A program made the translations under genes and the position numbers. Of a stretch of DNA of 64,000 bases, positions 52,545-60,588 are shown piece by piece. The number at the start of each line of letters is the position of its first letter. The stretch's first letter is position 1. The DNA lies in contig JADJUF010000039.1 in NCBI GenBank assembly GCA_016717005.1, forward strand, positions 1,315,003 to 1,379,002. Direction: 5' to 3'. Source of the DNA: Myxococcales bacterium (GTDB taxonomy: Bacteria > Myxococcota_A > Polyangia > Haliangiales > Haliangiaceae). Under the pieces are notes generated by a model. That model had not been told where the DNA came from, ran no database searches, and was given only the letters and a program-made list of their open reading frames with translations.

Positions 52545-53873
52545 CTACTCCGACCGCAGCTTGAGCAAGATGCGGATGACGTACCAGAACAACAGCGCGA
52601 CCGAGGCGAACAGCGACAGCGACGCGCCGACGTAGTTCTCGGGATCCTCGTGCGCCATGATCTGCGACGTCTCGTAGAGGATCTGCCCCACCGCCAGCAG
52701 CACCATCGCGATCGAGAACACGATCCCGAGGTTGAAGCCGAACACGAGGGACAGGACGATCAGGCCCATCGCCGCGGCGCCGCCGACCGCCAGGGCCGTG
52801 CGCAGGAACGAGAAGTCCTTCTTGGTGACGAACACCGACGCGGTCAGCGCGCCGAACACGCCGAGCGTGATGTAGGCCGCGTCGCGGATGATGTTGGGAT
52901 CGCCCTTGCCGCTCGCGACCATGTCCTTGGTCACCCAGGTCACGATCATCAGGAGCGGCACGAAGATGAGCGCCTCACCGATCGTGTAGATGGCCAGGCC
53001 GATGTAGTGCAGCGGCTTGGAGCGCGTGTGCTCAGCGAGGTAGTGGGCGATGAAGCTCAGCCCGGTGAACACCGCGAGCACGACGCCCCAGTGCCAGCGC
53101 GGCGCGGCGAAGAACTCGCCGCCGTACTCGTGGCCGAGCGCGAACTCGACCAGCGGCCCGGTCACCTTCTCGCCCAGCGTCTTGTTGTTGAACAAGAGCC
53201 ACTCGATGCCGGTGAACGCGACGATCGCCGCGAACAGGTGCAAGTAGACGAGCCGGATGAAGCGCACCCGCGACGAGAGCCCCTGGGTCGCGTCCGCGCC
53301 GGCGATGCCACGCGCGCCGGCCGGCGGCGCGCCGAAGCCGACGCCCGGAGGGGCGCCGAAGCCCTGCTGCGGCGGCGGTCCACCCCACGCCGGCTGCATC
53401 GGCGACGGCCCACCCTGCGGCGGTCCGCCCCAGCCTTGCTGCGGCGGCGGCCCACCCTGCGGCGGCCCACCCCAGCCCTGCTGCGGCGGCGCGCCCGGCA
53501 TCCCCGGCATCGGCGGCTGACCACCCCAGCCCTGCTGCTGCGGCGGCCCACCCTGCGGCGGCTGACCACCCCAGCCCTGCTGTGGCGGCGGCGCCTGCGG
53601 CATCGGCGGCTGCGCGCCCCACGGCGGCTGCTGCGGCGGCGGCGGCTGGTTCCAGGGCTGCTGCGGCTGCGGCGGCGCCTGCGGCATCGGCGGCTGCTGA
53701 TTCCACTGCTGTGGCGCGGGCGCCTGCGGTGGCTGGTTCCACGGCTGCTGCGGCTGCTGCTGCGGCGGCTGCGCGCCCCACGGCTGCGGTTGTGGGGCCT
53801 CTCCCGGGGCCGGGGGCGTGTTGGGCGCCCAGCCCATCATGGTCTTCGCGGGCGGTTTCTGGTCGTTAGACAT
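52545..53873 (-). CDS. Bax inhibitor-1 family membrane protein with Pro/Gln-rich N-terminus
   Basis: A 442-residue protein. The first 190 residues are a low-complexity Pro/Gln/Gly/Trp tract (QQGWGGQPPQGGPP, PPQQGWGG repeats). Then come seven membrane segments of the BI-1/YccA/TMBIM type from about 215: LHLFAAIVAFTGIEWLLF, WHWGVVLAVFTGLSFIAHYLAE, IYTIGEALIFVPLLMIVTW, AAYITLGVFGALTASVFV, TALAVGGAAAMGLIVLSLVFG, IVFSIAMVLLAVGQILYETSQIM and LSLFASVALLFWYVIRILL. Family members act as Ca2+ leak channels or interact with FtsH. The N-terminal extension is unusual. A palindrome GTAGAGTCTAC (53908-53918) lies upstream. Confidence 0.85.
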   Translation of the reverse strand: MSNDQKPPAKTMMGWAPNTPPAPGEAPQPQPWGAQPPQQQPQQPWNQPPQAPAPQQWNQQPPMPQAPPQPQQPWNQPPPPQQPPWGAQPPMPQAPPPQQGWGGQPPQGGPPQQQGWGGQPPMPGMPGAPPQQGWGGPPQGGPPPQQGWGGPPQGGPSPMQPAWGGPPPQQGFGAPPGVGFGAPPAGARGIAGADATQGLSSRVRFIRLVYLHLFAAIVAFTGIEWLLFNNKTLGEKVTGPLVEFALGHEYGGEFFAAPRWHWGVVLAVFTGLSFIAHYLAEHTRSKPLHYIGLAIYTIGEALIFVPLLMIVTWVTKDMVASGKGDPNIIRDAAYITLGVFGALTASVFVTKKDFSFLRTALAVGGAAAMGLIVLSLVFGFNLGIVFSIAMVLLAVGQILYETSQIMAHEDPENYVGASLSLFASVALLFWYVIRILLKLRSE

Positions 53874-54015
53874 TGTGTGCGCAGCTCCTGGGCGACTCGC
53901 CTGTTGGGTAGAGTCTACAGGAGCCAGATGTGACGTTGGACGGCAACCGGTGGCGAATCCGCGCACTCCCGCCGACCGGGGCGCCGGGTCGCCCGACCTC
54001 TGCTAGCCTCCGGAC

Positions 54016-54750
54016 GTGCGCCGTACGAGTTTCAAGCCGGCTGACCCCGACCAGCTCCGGATCACCCGCGTCGCGCTGGTGCTGCTGTTCGCGCTCATGG
54101 GCCTGTCGCTGGTGTTCGGGATGTCCGACGAGGCGGGCCAGCGGCGCATGGCCGAGTGGCTGGTGCCGACCCCCGACAGCGTCTGGCACCAGGGCAAGGT
54201 GTGGACGCTGGTCACCGGGCCGTTCCTCGAGCCGCGCATCGTGTCGCTCCTGTTCGAGGGCCTGATGCTGTGGATGCTGCTGCCGCGCCTCGAGCGCTGG
54301 TGGGGCCCGCGCCGGTTCCTGATGTTCGTCGCGATGACCGCGATCGCCGCCTCGATCGCCGGCACCCTGACCGGCCTCGCGCTCGGGCGGCCCGACGCGA
54401 TCGTCGGCTTCAACCCCACCATCCTCGCCGGCACGATCGCCTTCGGCGTGCTCTACGCGCGCCAGCCGGTGCAGTTCTTCGGCGTGCTGCCCATGACCGG
54501 CCGCGCGTTCATGTGGGGCATGATCGTGCTGACCGCGCTGTTCGTGCTGATCGGCCAGGAGTGGAGCGAGGGCGCCGCGATGGCCGCCGCCATGGCCGTC
54601 GGCGCCGGCCTCGCCTCGGGCCGCATCGATCCCATCGCCGTCTGGCGTCGCCGTCGCTACGCCAAGGCCCGCTCGCACCTGTCCGTCGTGCCGCCCGACG
54701 TCTCGACCATGCCGCGCCGCCCCAAGGGGGACGAGCGCTACCTCAACTGA
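54016..54750 (+). CDS. rhomboid-like membrane protein lacking the catalytic Ser
   Basis: A 244-residue protein with about six membrane segments and rhomboid features: VWTLVTGPFLEPRIVSLLFEGLMLWMLLPRLERWWGPRRFLMFV corresponds to the L1-TM2-TM3 part, then GFNPTILAGTIAFGV sits where GxSGA is expected. No Ser occurs at the GxSG place and no His in the last segments, so it is probably a pseudo-protease (iRhom/derlin-like role, inference). GTG start; the C-terminus is Arg-rich and soluble. Confidence 0.65.
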   Translation: MRRTSFKPADPDQLRITRVALVLLFALMGLSLVFGMSDEAGQRRMAEWLVPTPDSVWHQGKVWTLVTGPFLEPRIVSLLFEGLMLWMLLPRLERWWGPRRFLMFVAMTAIAASIAGTLTGLALGRPDAIVGFNPTILAGTIAFGVLYARQPVQFFGVLPMTGRAFMWGMIVLTALFVLIGQEWSEGAAMAAAMAVGAGLASGRIDPIAVWRRRRYAKARSHLSVVPPDVSTMPRRPKGDERYLN

Positions 54751-54901
54751 GCGACGCGGCGAGGCCTGTCGCCAGGCCGCCCGAACTCGACCGCCTCGGT
54801 GGCTCGGGCAGGCCGACGAACCCTGCGAGCCGCGGCTTCCCGCCGCGCGCGCGACCGAAACGTACACGCCTGCGCCGCGCCTTCGGCGGTATGCGGCCGG
54901 C

Positions 54902-55885
54902 CTACAGCCGCCCGACGAAGGTCGTCGTCTCGGTGATCCGGAGCGGGTAGCGCAGGGTCGTCTTGCGCCGGGCCGGCGCGAAGGTCAGCGCCCGCGCCGC
55001 GTCGAGCAGGCACGCGTCGAGGAGCACGTCCTCGAGCTTCGAGCGCTCGATGCGCGCCGCCGCGACCGCGCCGTCGGGGCCGATGTCGAGGCGCAGGGTG
55101 ACGGCGCCGGTCGACTGGTGCTGCGCCTTGCACCGTCCGAGCCCGGACTCCCAGGCCTTGAACCCGGCGGCCAGCGCCGTGGCGTCGAGCGGCCCGCGGT
55201 GGGTCGCGCGGAGCTTCGGGTCCAGCGTCACGATCGGCGCGCCCGCGCCGGCGCCGAAGTGGATCGGCGCGTCGACGGTGCGGTCGGCGCTCAGCGGCGC
55301 CACCTTCATCTTGCGCACGACGCCGGCGATGCAGTCGGTCATCGGCGGGTCGCGCACGCCCGCGGTCACCGCCGCGGTCGCGGCCGTGACCACGCCGTCC
55401 TTGCGCACCGTCAGCGTCACCTGGACGACGCCGCTGAAGCCCTTCAGCCCGGGGCAATCGATCAGCGCCCGCGCGTTGTTACCGAGCTCGTTGTTGATCG
55501 TGCGGACATCCGCGGCGTGGACCTCGTCGGTGGTGCTGACCCTGAACACGCCGGTCCAGGCCTTGGCGCTGGGCGCCAGCGTCGACACCGCCAGCACGCC
55601 GGCCGCGCACTGCGCCGCCTCGCCCTTGGTCACGACCGTCGCCTTCGTGACCACGCCGGACGCGGCCACCGCGACCTTGACCTTCACCATCGCCGGCCGC
55701 GCGCGCTGCCAGCAGACCTGCATCGCCAGGCGCACCTCCTCGAGCGAACGCAGCACCGCGTCGCGCTCGCCCGGCGCCGGCCCGCCAGAGGCCAGCACGG
55801 CGCCCGCCGCCGCCGCCGCGCGCGACGCTCCCGCGAGCGCGATCAAGAACGTGCCCATCGCCGACAGCGGTGAGGTCGGGCGCAT
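54902..55885 (-). CDS. secreted protein with three AgmX/TonB-C-like repeats
   Basis: A 327-residue protein with signal peptide and three repeats of a domain of about 95 residues: LRSLEEVRLAMQVCWQRA..VKVKVAVAASGVVTKATVV, GFSGVVQVTLTVRKDGVVTAATAAV and ALAAGFKAWESGLGRCKA..VTLRLDIGPDGAVAAARIE. This is the AgmX/PglI C-terminal or TonB-C-like fold common in myxobacteria, each repeat containing a Cys at the first helix and a G.V..A strand. Start 55885 fits the signal peptide. Role unknown. Confidence 0.72.
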   Translation of the reverse strand: MRPTSPLSAMGTFLIALAGASRAAAAAGAVLASGGPAPGERDAVLRSLEEVRLAMQVCWQRARPAMVKVKVAVAASGVVTKATVVTKGEAAQCAAGVLAVSTLAPSAKAWTGVFRVSTTDEVHAADVRTINNELGNNARALIDCPGLKGFSGVVQVTLTVRKDGVVTAATAAVTAGVRDPPMTDCIAGVVRKMKVAPLSADRTVDAPIHFGAGAGAPIVTLDPKLRATHRGPLDATALAAGFKAWESGLGRCKAQHQSTGAVTLRLDIGPDGAVAAARIERSKLEDVLLDACLLDAARALTFAPARRKTTLRYPLRITETTTFVGRL

Positions 55886-55997
55886 CGGTCGACCGTAGCA
55901 GCCCCGCGCCCGGGATGACCGCGCGCCACGCGCGGCATCGACCCTGTTGGTGAGCGCCGCGCCCGCCACCGCCGCGCGATCGTCGTAGGCTCGGGGC

Positions 55998-56870
55998 GTG
56001 ACGATCGACTTCGAGGAGCACCGCAGCCACCTGCGCGGCGTCGCCTACCGCATGCTGGGCTCGCGGGCCGAGGCCGACGACGCGGTCCAGGAGGCCTGGC
56101 TGCGGCTCGATCGCGCGGCGCCGGGCGACGTCGCGAACCCGCGCGGCTGGCTGACGACGGTGGTCGCGCGCGTCAGCCTCGACATGCTGCGCGCCCGCAC
56201 GGCGCGCCGCGAGGAGCCCGCCGAGGCGCGCGCCGATCGCGCCGCGACCGCCGACGCCGAGGACGAGCTGATGCTCGCGGACTCGGTCGGGCTCGCGCTC
56301 CTGGTCGTGCTCGACAAGCTCGAGCCGGCCGAGCGGCTCGCGTTCGTGCTCCACGATCTGTGCGGCCTGGCCTTCGACGAGATCGCGGCGATCGTCGCGC
56401 GGTCGCCCGACGCCGCGCGCCAGCTCGCCAGCCGCGCGCGCCGACGCGTCCAGGGGAGCCCGCCGCCCGAGGCCGAGCTCGCGCGCCAGCGGCACACCGT
56501 CGAGGCGTTCATCGCGGCGCTGCGCCGCGGCGACGTCGAGGGCCTCGTCGCCGTGCTCGATCCGGAGGTCATCGGCCGCGCCGGCGACGACACCGGCAAG
56601 GTCCGCGAGATCCGCGGCGCCCGGGCGTGGGCCTCGGGCGCGGTCGCGTTCGGCAAGCTCGCGCACCACATGGCCCCGGCCCTGATCGACGGCGCCGTCG
56701 GGCTCCTGCTGGCTCCGCACGGCCGGCTGGCGCGCGCGCTGCTGTTCACCTTCACCGACGGCCGCATCGCCCGCGCCGACGTGATCATGGAGCCCGCGCG
56801 GCTCGCCGCGCTGGACATCGCGGCGCTCAGCTGGCCGGGCGCGGCCGGCGACGACGCGGTCGCCGGCTGA
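55998..56870 (+). CDS. ECF sigma factor, SigJ/ECF41-like with NTF2 domain
   Basis: A 290-residue sigma factor. Region 2 is HLRGVAYRMLGSRAEADDAVQEAWLRL, with NPRGWLTTVVARVSLDMLRARTARRE; region 4 is LEPAERLAFVLHDLCGLAFDEIAAIVARSPDAARQLASRARRRV. A SnoaL/NTF2-like C-terminal domain (about 165-275: HTVEAFIAALRRGDVEGLVAVLDPEVIGRAGD) is typical of ECF41 and regulates activity. The ECF41 linker usually reads WLPEPL and the C-domain DGGGK; neither is clear here. GTG start. It converges, 3 bp apart, on the VOC gene; ECF41 genes are often next to small oxidoreductases or glyoxalase-like genes. Confidence 0.88.
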   Translation: MTIDFEEHRSHLRGVAYRMLGSRAEADDAVQEAWLRLDRAAPGDVANPRGWLTTVVARVSLDMLRARTARREEPAEARADRAATADAEDELMLADSVGLALLVVLDKLEPAERLAFVLHDLCGLAFDEIAAIVARSPDAARQLASRARRRVQGSPPPEAELARQRHTVEAFIAALRRGDVEGLVAVLDPEVIGRAGDDTGKVREIRGARAWASGAVAFGKLAHHMAPALIDGAVGLLLAPHGRLARALLFTFTDGRIARADVIMEPARLAALDIAALSWPGAAGDDAVAG

Positions 56871-56873
56871 CCG

Positions 56874-57266
56874 CTACCAGCGCGCCAGCTGCGTGAGCTG
56901 GATGAGGTTGCCGCACGTGTCGAGCAGCATCGCGATCGTCGAGCCGGTCACCGCGGTCGGCGGCATCGTGAACTCGGCGCCCGCGGCGCTGAGGCGCGCG
57001 TGGTCGCCCTCGACGTCATCGGTGAAGAGGTTGAGCGCGGGCTTGCGCTGCGCGAGCCGGGCCCGCTGGAAGGCCGCGGCCGCCGGGTCGTCGACGAGGG
57101 CCAGCTGCAGCTCGGTGCCATCGGGGTCGTCGGGCGAGGTCACCGTGAGCCACCGGAACGGCCCCTGGCTGAAGTCCGCCTTCTTCGCGAGGCCCAGCAC
57201 GTCGGTGTAGAAGCGCAGCGCCTGGTCTTGATCGTCCACGAACACGCTCGTCAGCTTGATCCTCAT
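56874..57266 (-). CDS. VOC family protein, cytoplasmic copy
   Basis: A 130-residue vicinal-oxygen-chelate protein with two beta-alpha-beta-beta-beta halves: SVFVDDQDQALRFYTDVLGL, FRWLTVTSPDDPDGTELQL, PALNLFTDDVEGDHARLSAAGAEF and DTCGNLIQL (last Glu/Gln metal site). It has AGGAG upstream. Nearly the same as the next gene in sequence, without its signal peptide; a tandem duplication. It could be a glyoxalase, bleomycin-resistance-like or dioxygenase protein. Confidence 0.88.
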   Translation of the reverse strand: MRIKLTSVFVDDQDQALRFYTDVLGLAKKADFSQGPFRWLTVTSPDDPDGTELQLALVDDPAAAAFQRARLAQRKPALNLFTDDVEGDHARLSAAGAEFTMPPTAVTGSTIAMLLDTCGNLIQLTQLARW

Positions 57267-57307
57267 CGGGGGCTCCTCTGGTCGATTCGGTTCGAGGCCG
57301 AGCGGTC

Positions 57308-57826
57308 TCAACGCGCCAGCTGCGTGAGCTGGATGAGGTTGCCGCAGGTGTCGAGCAGCATCGCGATCGTCGAGCCGGTCACCGCGGTCGGCGGCATCGT
57401 GAACTCGGCGCCCGCGGCGCGGAGGCGCGCGTGGTCGCCCTCGAGGTCGTCGGTGAAGAACATGACCGCGGGCTGCTGCGCCTGGAGCCGGGCCTGCTGG
57501 AAGGCCTTGCCCGCGGGGTCATCGTCGAGCGCGAGCTGGAGCTGCACGCCGTCGGGGTCCGCGGGCGAGGTCACCGTGAGCCAGCGATACGGCCCGTTGC
57601 GGACGTCGTCCTTCGTGACGAAGCCCAGCACCTCCGTGTAGAAGCGCAGGGCCTTGTCCTGGTCGTCGACGTACACGGTCGTCAGCTTGATCTGCAGGCC
57701 CGCGCGGAGCGGCGCGACCGCGCTGGCCTCGGGGATCGGGGCCGCGGCCGCGGGGGGCCGGGACGCGCCACAGGCGCCGGCGAACAGCAGCGCGAGGGCG
57801 AGGGCATTCGAGAAGAGAGTGCGCAT
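57308..57826 (-). CDS. VOC family lipoprotein
   Basis: A 172-residue VOC protein with a signal and lipobox (LLFAGACGAS) and a Pro/Ala linker before the domain (TTVYVDDQDKALRFYTEVLGF; YRWLTVTSPADPDGVQLQL; MFFTDDLEGDHARLRAAGAEF). The last 110 bp of the two genes are almost identical (FTMPPTAVTGSTIAMLLDT in both), so duplication is recent or the end is kept alike by conversion. AGGAG precedes 57826. The lipidated form suggests an exported enzyme or binding protein, rare for VOC. Confidence 0.87.
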   Translation of the reverse strand: MRTLFSNALALALLFAGACGASRPPAAAAPIPEASAVAPLRAGLQIKLTTVYVDDQDKALRFYTEVLGFVTKDDVRNGPYRWLTVTSPADPDGVQLQLALDDDPAGKAFQQARLQAQQPAVMFFTDDLEGDHARLRAAGAEFTMPPTAVTGSTIAMLLDTCGNLIQLTQLAR

Positions 57827-58131
57827 CCAAGACTCCTGGTTCCTGCTTGTCGGGTTCGCGGCACGCGCCGCTTCGAGACCTTGACGGATCGCGGCGCGCG
57901 AATGTGACCGAAGCCTGGCAGCGCCCTCGACCGCCGACGCGTCCGGTCCGCCCGCGGAGCGGGAAACCTCTCGTCTTGTCAGCGGCATAGCTGCCGACAT
58001 GGGCAGCGCCACAGGCCTGGCCATGGCGCGCATGATCGGTATTTCCTGTGAACACCGGCGCCGGCGTCGAGCCGTGCGCATATGCTCGTCCCTCCGACCC
58101 ACGACCTCGACCGCTCCGGAGGGCTCCACCG
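57827..58131. other. 305-bp divergent intergenic region
   Basis: Holds start signals for the VOC lipoprotein gene (minus) and the TPR gene (plus). An A/T-richer stretch gcgcatatgctcg (near 58077-58089) is a possible plus-strand -10 region, 43-55 bp before the ATG. No gene is seen. Confidence 0.4.
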
Positions 58132-58830
58132 ATGCGCATCTGCTCAGTGATCGTATTGTCGCTCGGCCTGGCGCTGAGCGCGCCCGCGCAGGCCGACCCC
58201 GCCGCGGCCAAGAAGGCCAACGCCGCCGGGATGAAGGCGTACAAGAAGCACGACTACGAGGCGGCGCAGAAGCTGTTCGAGAAGGCGATCGCCGAGGATC
58301 CCGCCTTCGTCAAGGCGCACTACAACCGCGCGTCGATGGCGGCGCTGCAGCTCGACATCGAGCCGCTGGTCGAGGAGTTCGCGTGGCTGCGCGGCGCGAC
58401 CGCGCCCGAGGCCGCCCGGGTGCTGGCCAAGGCCAAGACCGATCCCGACTTCCGCGCGGTGTCGCTGTTCGATCCGGCGCGCGCCGCGATCGGGCTGCCG
58501 CCGCTGGCCGACACGCCGCTCGACACCCTGGCCCTCGCCTACGGCGGCTGGTGGGCCGGCGTCGACGAGGGGATGATGGAGGGCTGGATCGAGGTGCACT
58601 TCCTCCCCGGCGGCAAGGCCAAGGGCCGGGAACACAGCGGCGAGAGCGGCTCCTGGTACCCGTGGTCGGCGACCTGGCGTGTCGACGGGCGCACCCTCAT
58701 CCTGAAGAAGGGCAAGGGCGCGGTCGAGACGTACGTGCTCAAGGACTGCGGCGGCGACGCCGGCCTCGCGGGCCTGCACTGCCTCATGCGCGACGACGGC
58801 GGCGCGTCGATCTCGCCCGGCCGGAGCTGA
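58132..58830 (+). CDS. secreted TPR-containing protein
   Basis: A 232-residue protein with signal peptide (VIVLSLGLALSAPAQAD) and one clear TPR pair (GMKAYKKHDYEAAQKLFEKAIAEDPAFVKAHYNRASMAALQ, about 33-73). A beta-rich C-terminal domain follows (GWWAGVDEGMMEGWIEVHF; WYPWSATWRVDGRTLILKK) and ends in a Cys pair (DCGG..LHC). GGAGG lies 10 nt before the ATG. No enzymatic motif. Confidence 0.75.
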   Translation: MRICSVIVLSLGLALSAPAQADPAAAKKANAAGMKAYKKHDYEAAQKLFEKAIAEDPAFVKAHYNRASMAALQLDIEPLVEEFAWLRGATAPEAARVLAKAKTDPDFRAVSLFDPARAAIGLPPLADTPLDTLALAYGGWWAGVDEGMMEGWIEVHFLPGGKAKGREHSGESGSWYPWSATWRVDGRTLILKKGKGAVETYVLKDCGGDAGLAGLHCLMRDDGGASISPGRS

Positions 58831-58837
58831 CCCGGCG

Positions 58838-59152
58838 CTACGCGGCCAGGATCCGGTGGGCGCCCGCGGCGGCGCGCGCCACCTCGCGCCGACGATCGGT
58901 CACCGCGCCGCCCTGCGCGATCACGTGCAAGCGCGCGCCATCGATCGCGAACGTGCACGCGTCCGACGGGCCAGCGGCGCCCGCGGCGAGCTCGGCGCAG
59001 GCCTCCGACGGGCCAGCGGCGGCCACTACCAGGCCGTCGTCGTCGCCCAGGACGATCGCGTCGAGGGCGCCGGCGCGGAGGCACGCGGCGAGCTGGAGGT
59101 CGAGCGCGCGGCCGCGCTGGCTGGAGCGGGTGTGACGACGGTCGGGTTGCAT
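58838..59152 (-). CDS. small protein, possibly roadblock-like
   Basis: A 104-residue protein (ALDLQLAACLRAGALDAIVLGDDDGLVVAAAGPSEA..; ARLHVIAQGG) with the helix-strand-strand pattern of roadblock/LC7-like proteins (DAIVLGDDDGLVVAA), which regulate small GTPases. It is shorter than usual and the match is only suggestive. It converges on the TPR gene, 7 bp apart. Confidence 0.5.
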   Translation of the reverse strand: MQPDRRHTRSSQRGRALDLQLAACLRAGALDAIVLGDDDGLVVAAAGPSEACAELAAGAAGPSDACTFAIDGARLHVIAQGGAVTDRRREVARAAAGAHRILAA

Positions 59153-59287
59153 CGACGCGATCGTGCCGTCGCCCGCGCCGCGGTCCAACAATTTGGCCGC
59201 GGCGTAGGGCGGACCGCGCCCAGGCGCCGAGCGTCGCGCCGGCCGAGCTTGCCGCGCGTTCGGGCCGCACACCGCGGTCGGTCCAGA

Positions 59288-59519
59288 GTGGCGCGCACGG
59301 CCGCGCTGGCTGCCGCGCTGCGACGGGCGCACCACCCGCTCGACCGTCGACGGCCACGCCGTCGAGGTGTGCGACGAGCCGCGCGGGCGCTCGACCACGG
59401 TCCACTACGCCGCCGGCGACCTGATCTGCCGCGCGACCTGGCGCAGCGACACCCCGGCGCCGTGGCGCGAGAGCATCGCCGGGGTCGACGCCACGTGCGC
59501 GTCGCTCCGCGTCCGCTGA
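59288..59519 (+). pseudogene. small Cys-containing lipoprotein, frameshifted
   Basis: From GTG 59288 the reading MARTAALAAAL is a short signal; a shift by one base at about 59318 then gives CDGRTTRSTVDGHAVEVC, DLICRATWRSDTPAPW and IAGVDATCASLRVR, ending in TGA at 59517. The Cys after ALAAA would be the lipobox. Both pieces look like real coding sequence, but alone neither makes a complete gene. Confidence 0.35.
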
Positions 59520-59619
59520 CGCTAGCGAGCCGAGGCCAGCCGAGGCCAGCCGAGCCGAGCCGAGGCGCCTGTACCCATCGTCGCGCGCCGGAGGCCGGGC
59601 GAGGACGCGTCGGAACTTG

Positions 59620-59649
59620 TTGATACGTCGGACATCTCCGACGTATCGT
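59620..59649 (+). promoter_or_regulatory. ArsR operator overlapping its promoter
   Basis: A perfect 11-bp inverted repeat, GATACGTCGGA (59622-59632), 4 bp CATC, TCCGACGTATC (59637-59647). It overlaps TTGATA (59620-59625) and TATCGT (59644-59649), spaced 18 bp, a plausible promoter. The ATG follows 7 bp later, so the message may be leaderless. Confidence 0.75.
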
Positions 59650-59655
59650 GCGCGC

Positions 59656-59973
59656 ATGCCCCGGGTCGATGTGTTCGCCGCGCTCGCCAACCCGATGCGC
59701 CGCGAGATCCTGGTGCACCTGCAGCGCGGCCCTCGCAACGTCAGCGACCTCGCGCGCAACTTCGACGTCGGCCGGCCCGCGGTGTCCGAACACCTGCAGG
59801 TGCTGCGCAAGGCCCAGCTCGTCCGCGAGGAGCCCCGCGGACGCGAGCGCTACTACCACCTCGATCCTCGGCCGCTGACCGAGGTGGAGCAGTGGCTCGG
59901 CGCCTTCGAGCGCTACTGGAAACAGCGGCTCGGCGATCTCGAGCGTTTGCTCGACGAGGAGGACGCGACATGA
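59656..59973 (+). CDS. ArsR-family transcriptional regulator
   Basis: A 105-residue winged-helix repressor: FAALANPMRREILVHLQRGPRNVSDLARNFDVGRPAVSEHLQVLRKAQLVREEPRGRERYYHL is the full HTH and wing. No metal-binding CVC motif is present, as in the ArsR group paired with SRPBCC (AHSA1-like) genes. A perfect palindrome overlaps its promoter, suggesting autoregulation. The stop overlaps the next ATG. Confidence 0.93.
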   Translation: MPRVDVFAALANPMRREILVHLQRGPRNVSDLARNFDVGRPAVSEHLQVLRKAQLVREEPRGRERYYHLDPRPLTEVEQWLGAFERYWKQRLGDLERLLDEEDAT

Positions 59974-60428
59974 CCAAGCCCGACACCACGACGCCCGCTG
60001 CCACGGCGCCCGCTGCCACGGCGCCCGCCGCTGGCGCCGGCACCATCACCGTCGAGCACACCTACGCTCAGGCCCCCGCCCGGGTCTGGCGCGCGCTCAC
60101 CGAGCCCGCGCTGGTGGCCCGGTGGTGGGCCGCCGGCGACATCCGCGCCGAGGTCGGGCACCGCTTCGAGATGGACATGGGCCCCTGGGGTCAGCAGCCT
60201 TGCGAGGTGCTCGCCGTCGAGCCCGAGCGCCTCTTCAGCTTCCGCTTCGCCCAGCCCACCCTCGACACCATCATCACCTTCCGGCTCACCCCCGACGGCG
60301 CCGGCACCCGCCTCACCCTCACGCACGAGGGCTTCAACCTCGACACGCCGATGGGCCGCCGCGCGTTCGAGGGCATGAGGCCCGGTTGGCCCGGCATCCT
60401 CGCGAAGATCGAGGCCACGCTGGCGTAG
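59970..60428 (+). CDS. SRPBCC (AHSA1-like) protein
   Basis: A 152-residue protein with an Ala/Thr/Pro N-terminal tail, then a START/SRPBCC domain (TITVEHTYAQAPARVWRALTEPALVARWWAAGD; RFEMDMGPWG; FSFRFAQPTLDTIITFRL; TRLTLTHEGF). It probably binds a hydrophobic ligand. Its pairing with ArsR by ATGA is a common two-gene unit. Confidence 0.92.
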   Translation: MTKPDTTTPAATAPAATAPAAGAGTITVEHTYAQAPARVWRALTEPALVARWWAAGDIRAEVGHRFEMDMGPWGQQPCEVLAVEPERLFSFRFAQPTLDTIITFRLTPDGAGTRLTLTHEGFNLDTPMGRRAFEGMRPGWPGILAKIEATLA

Positions 60429-60588
60429 GGGACCGCGGCGCGCGCTCGCCCCGATGACGGATGGGTGTGGGTCTTCTGGAACAACGAAACCGCGTCTCAT
60501 TCCGCATGCTTCCCCATGGGCGTGGCGCGCGCGAACGCACCGAGGCGGCAAGTGAGGGTCGGCATCCACGGCCGGGGTGATGTGAAGA

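Noticed and set aside
59520..59570. gccgag/gccag short repeats after the small lipoprotein remnant
   Set aside because: Only a few copies of a 10-bp word; too short to be placed with the tail-copy repeats.
60429..60588. Possible small gene or RNA in the convergent gap
   Set aside because: Short minus-strand readings (MPTLTCRLGAFARATPMG) lack a start signal and a partner; no clear structure.
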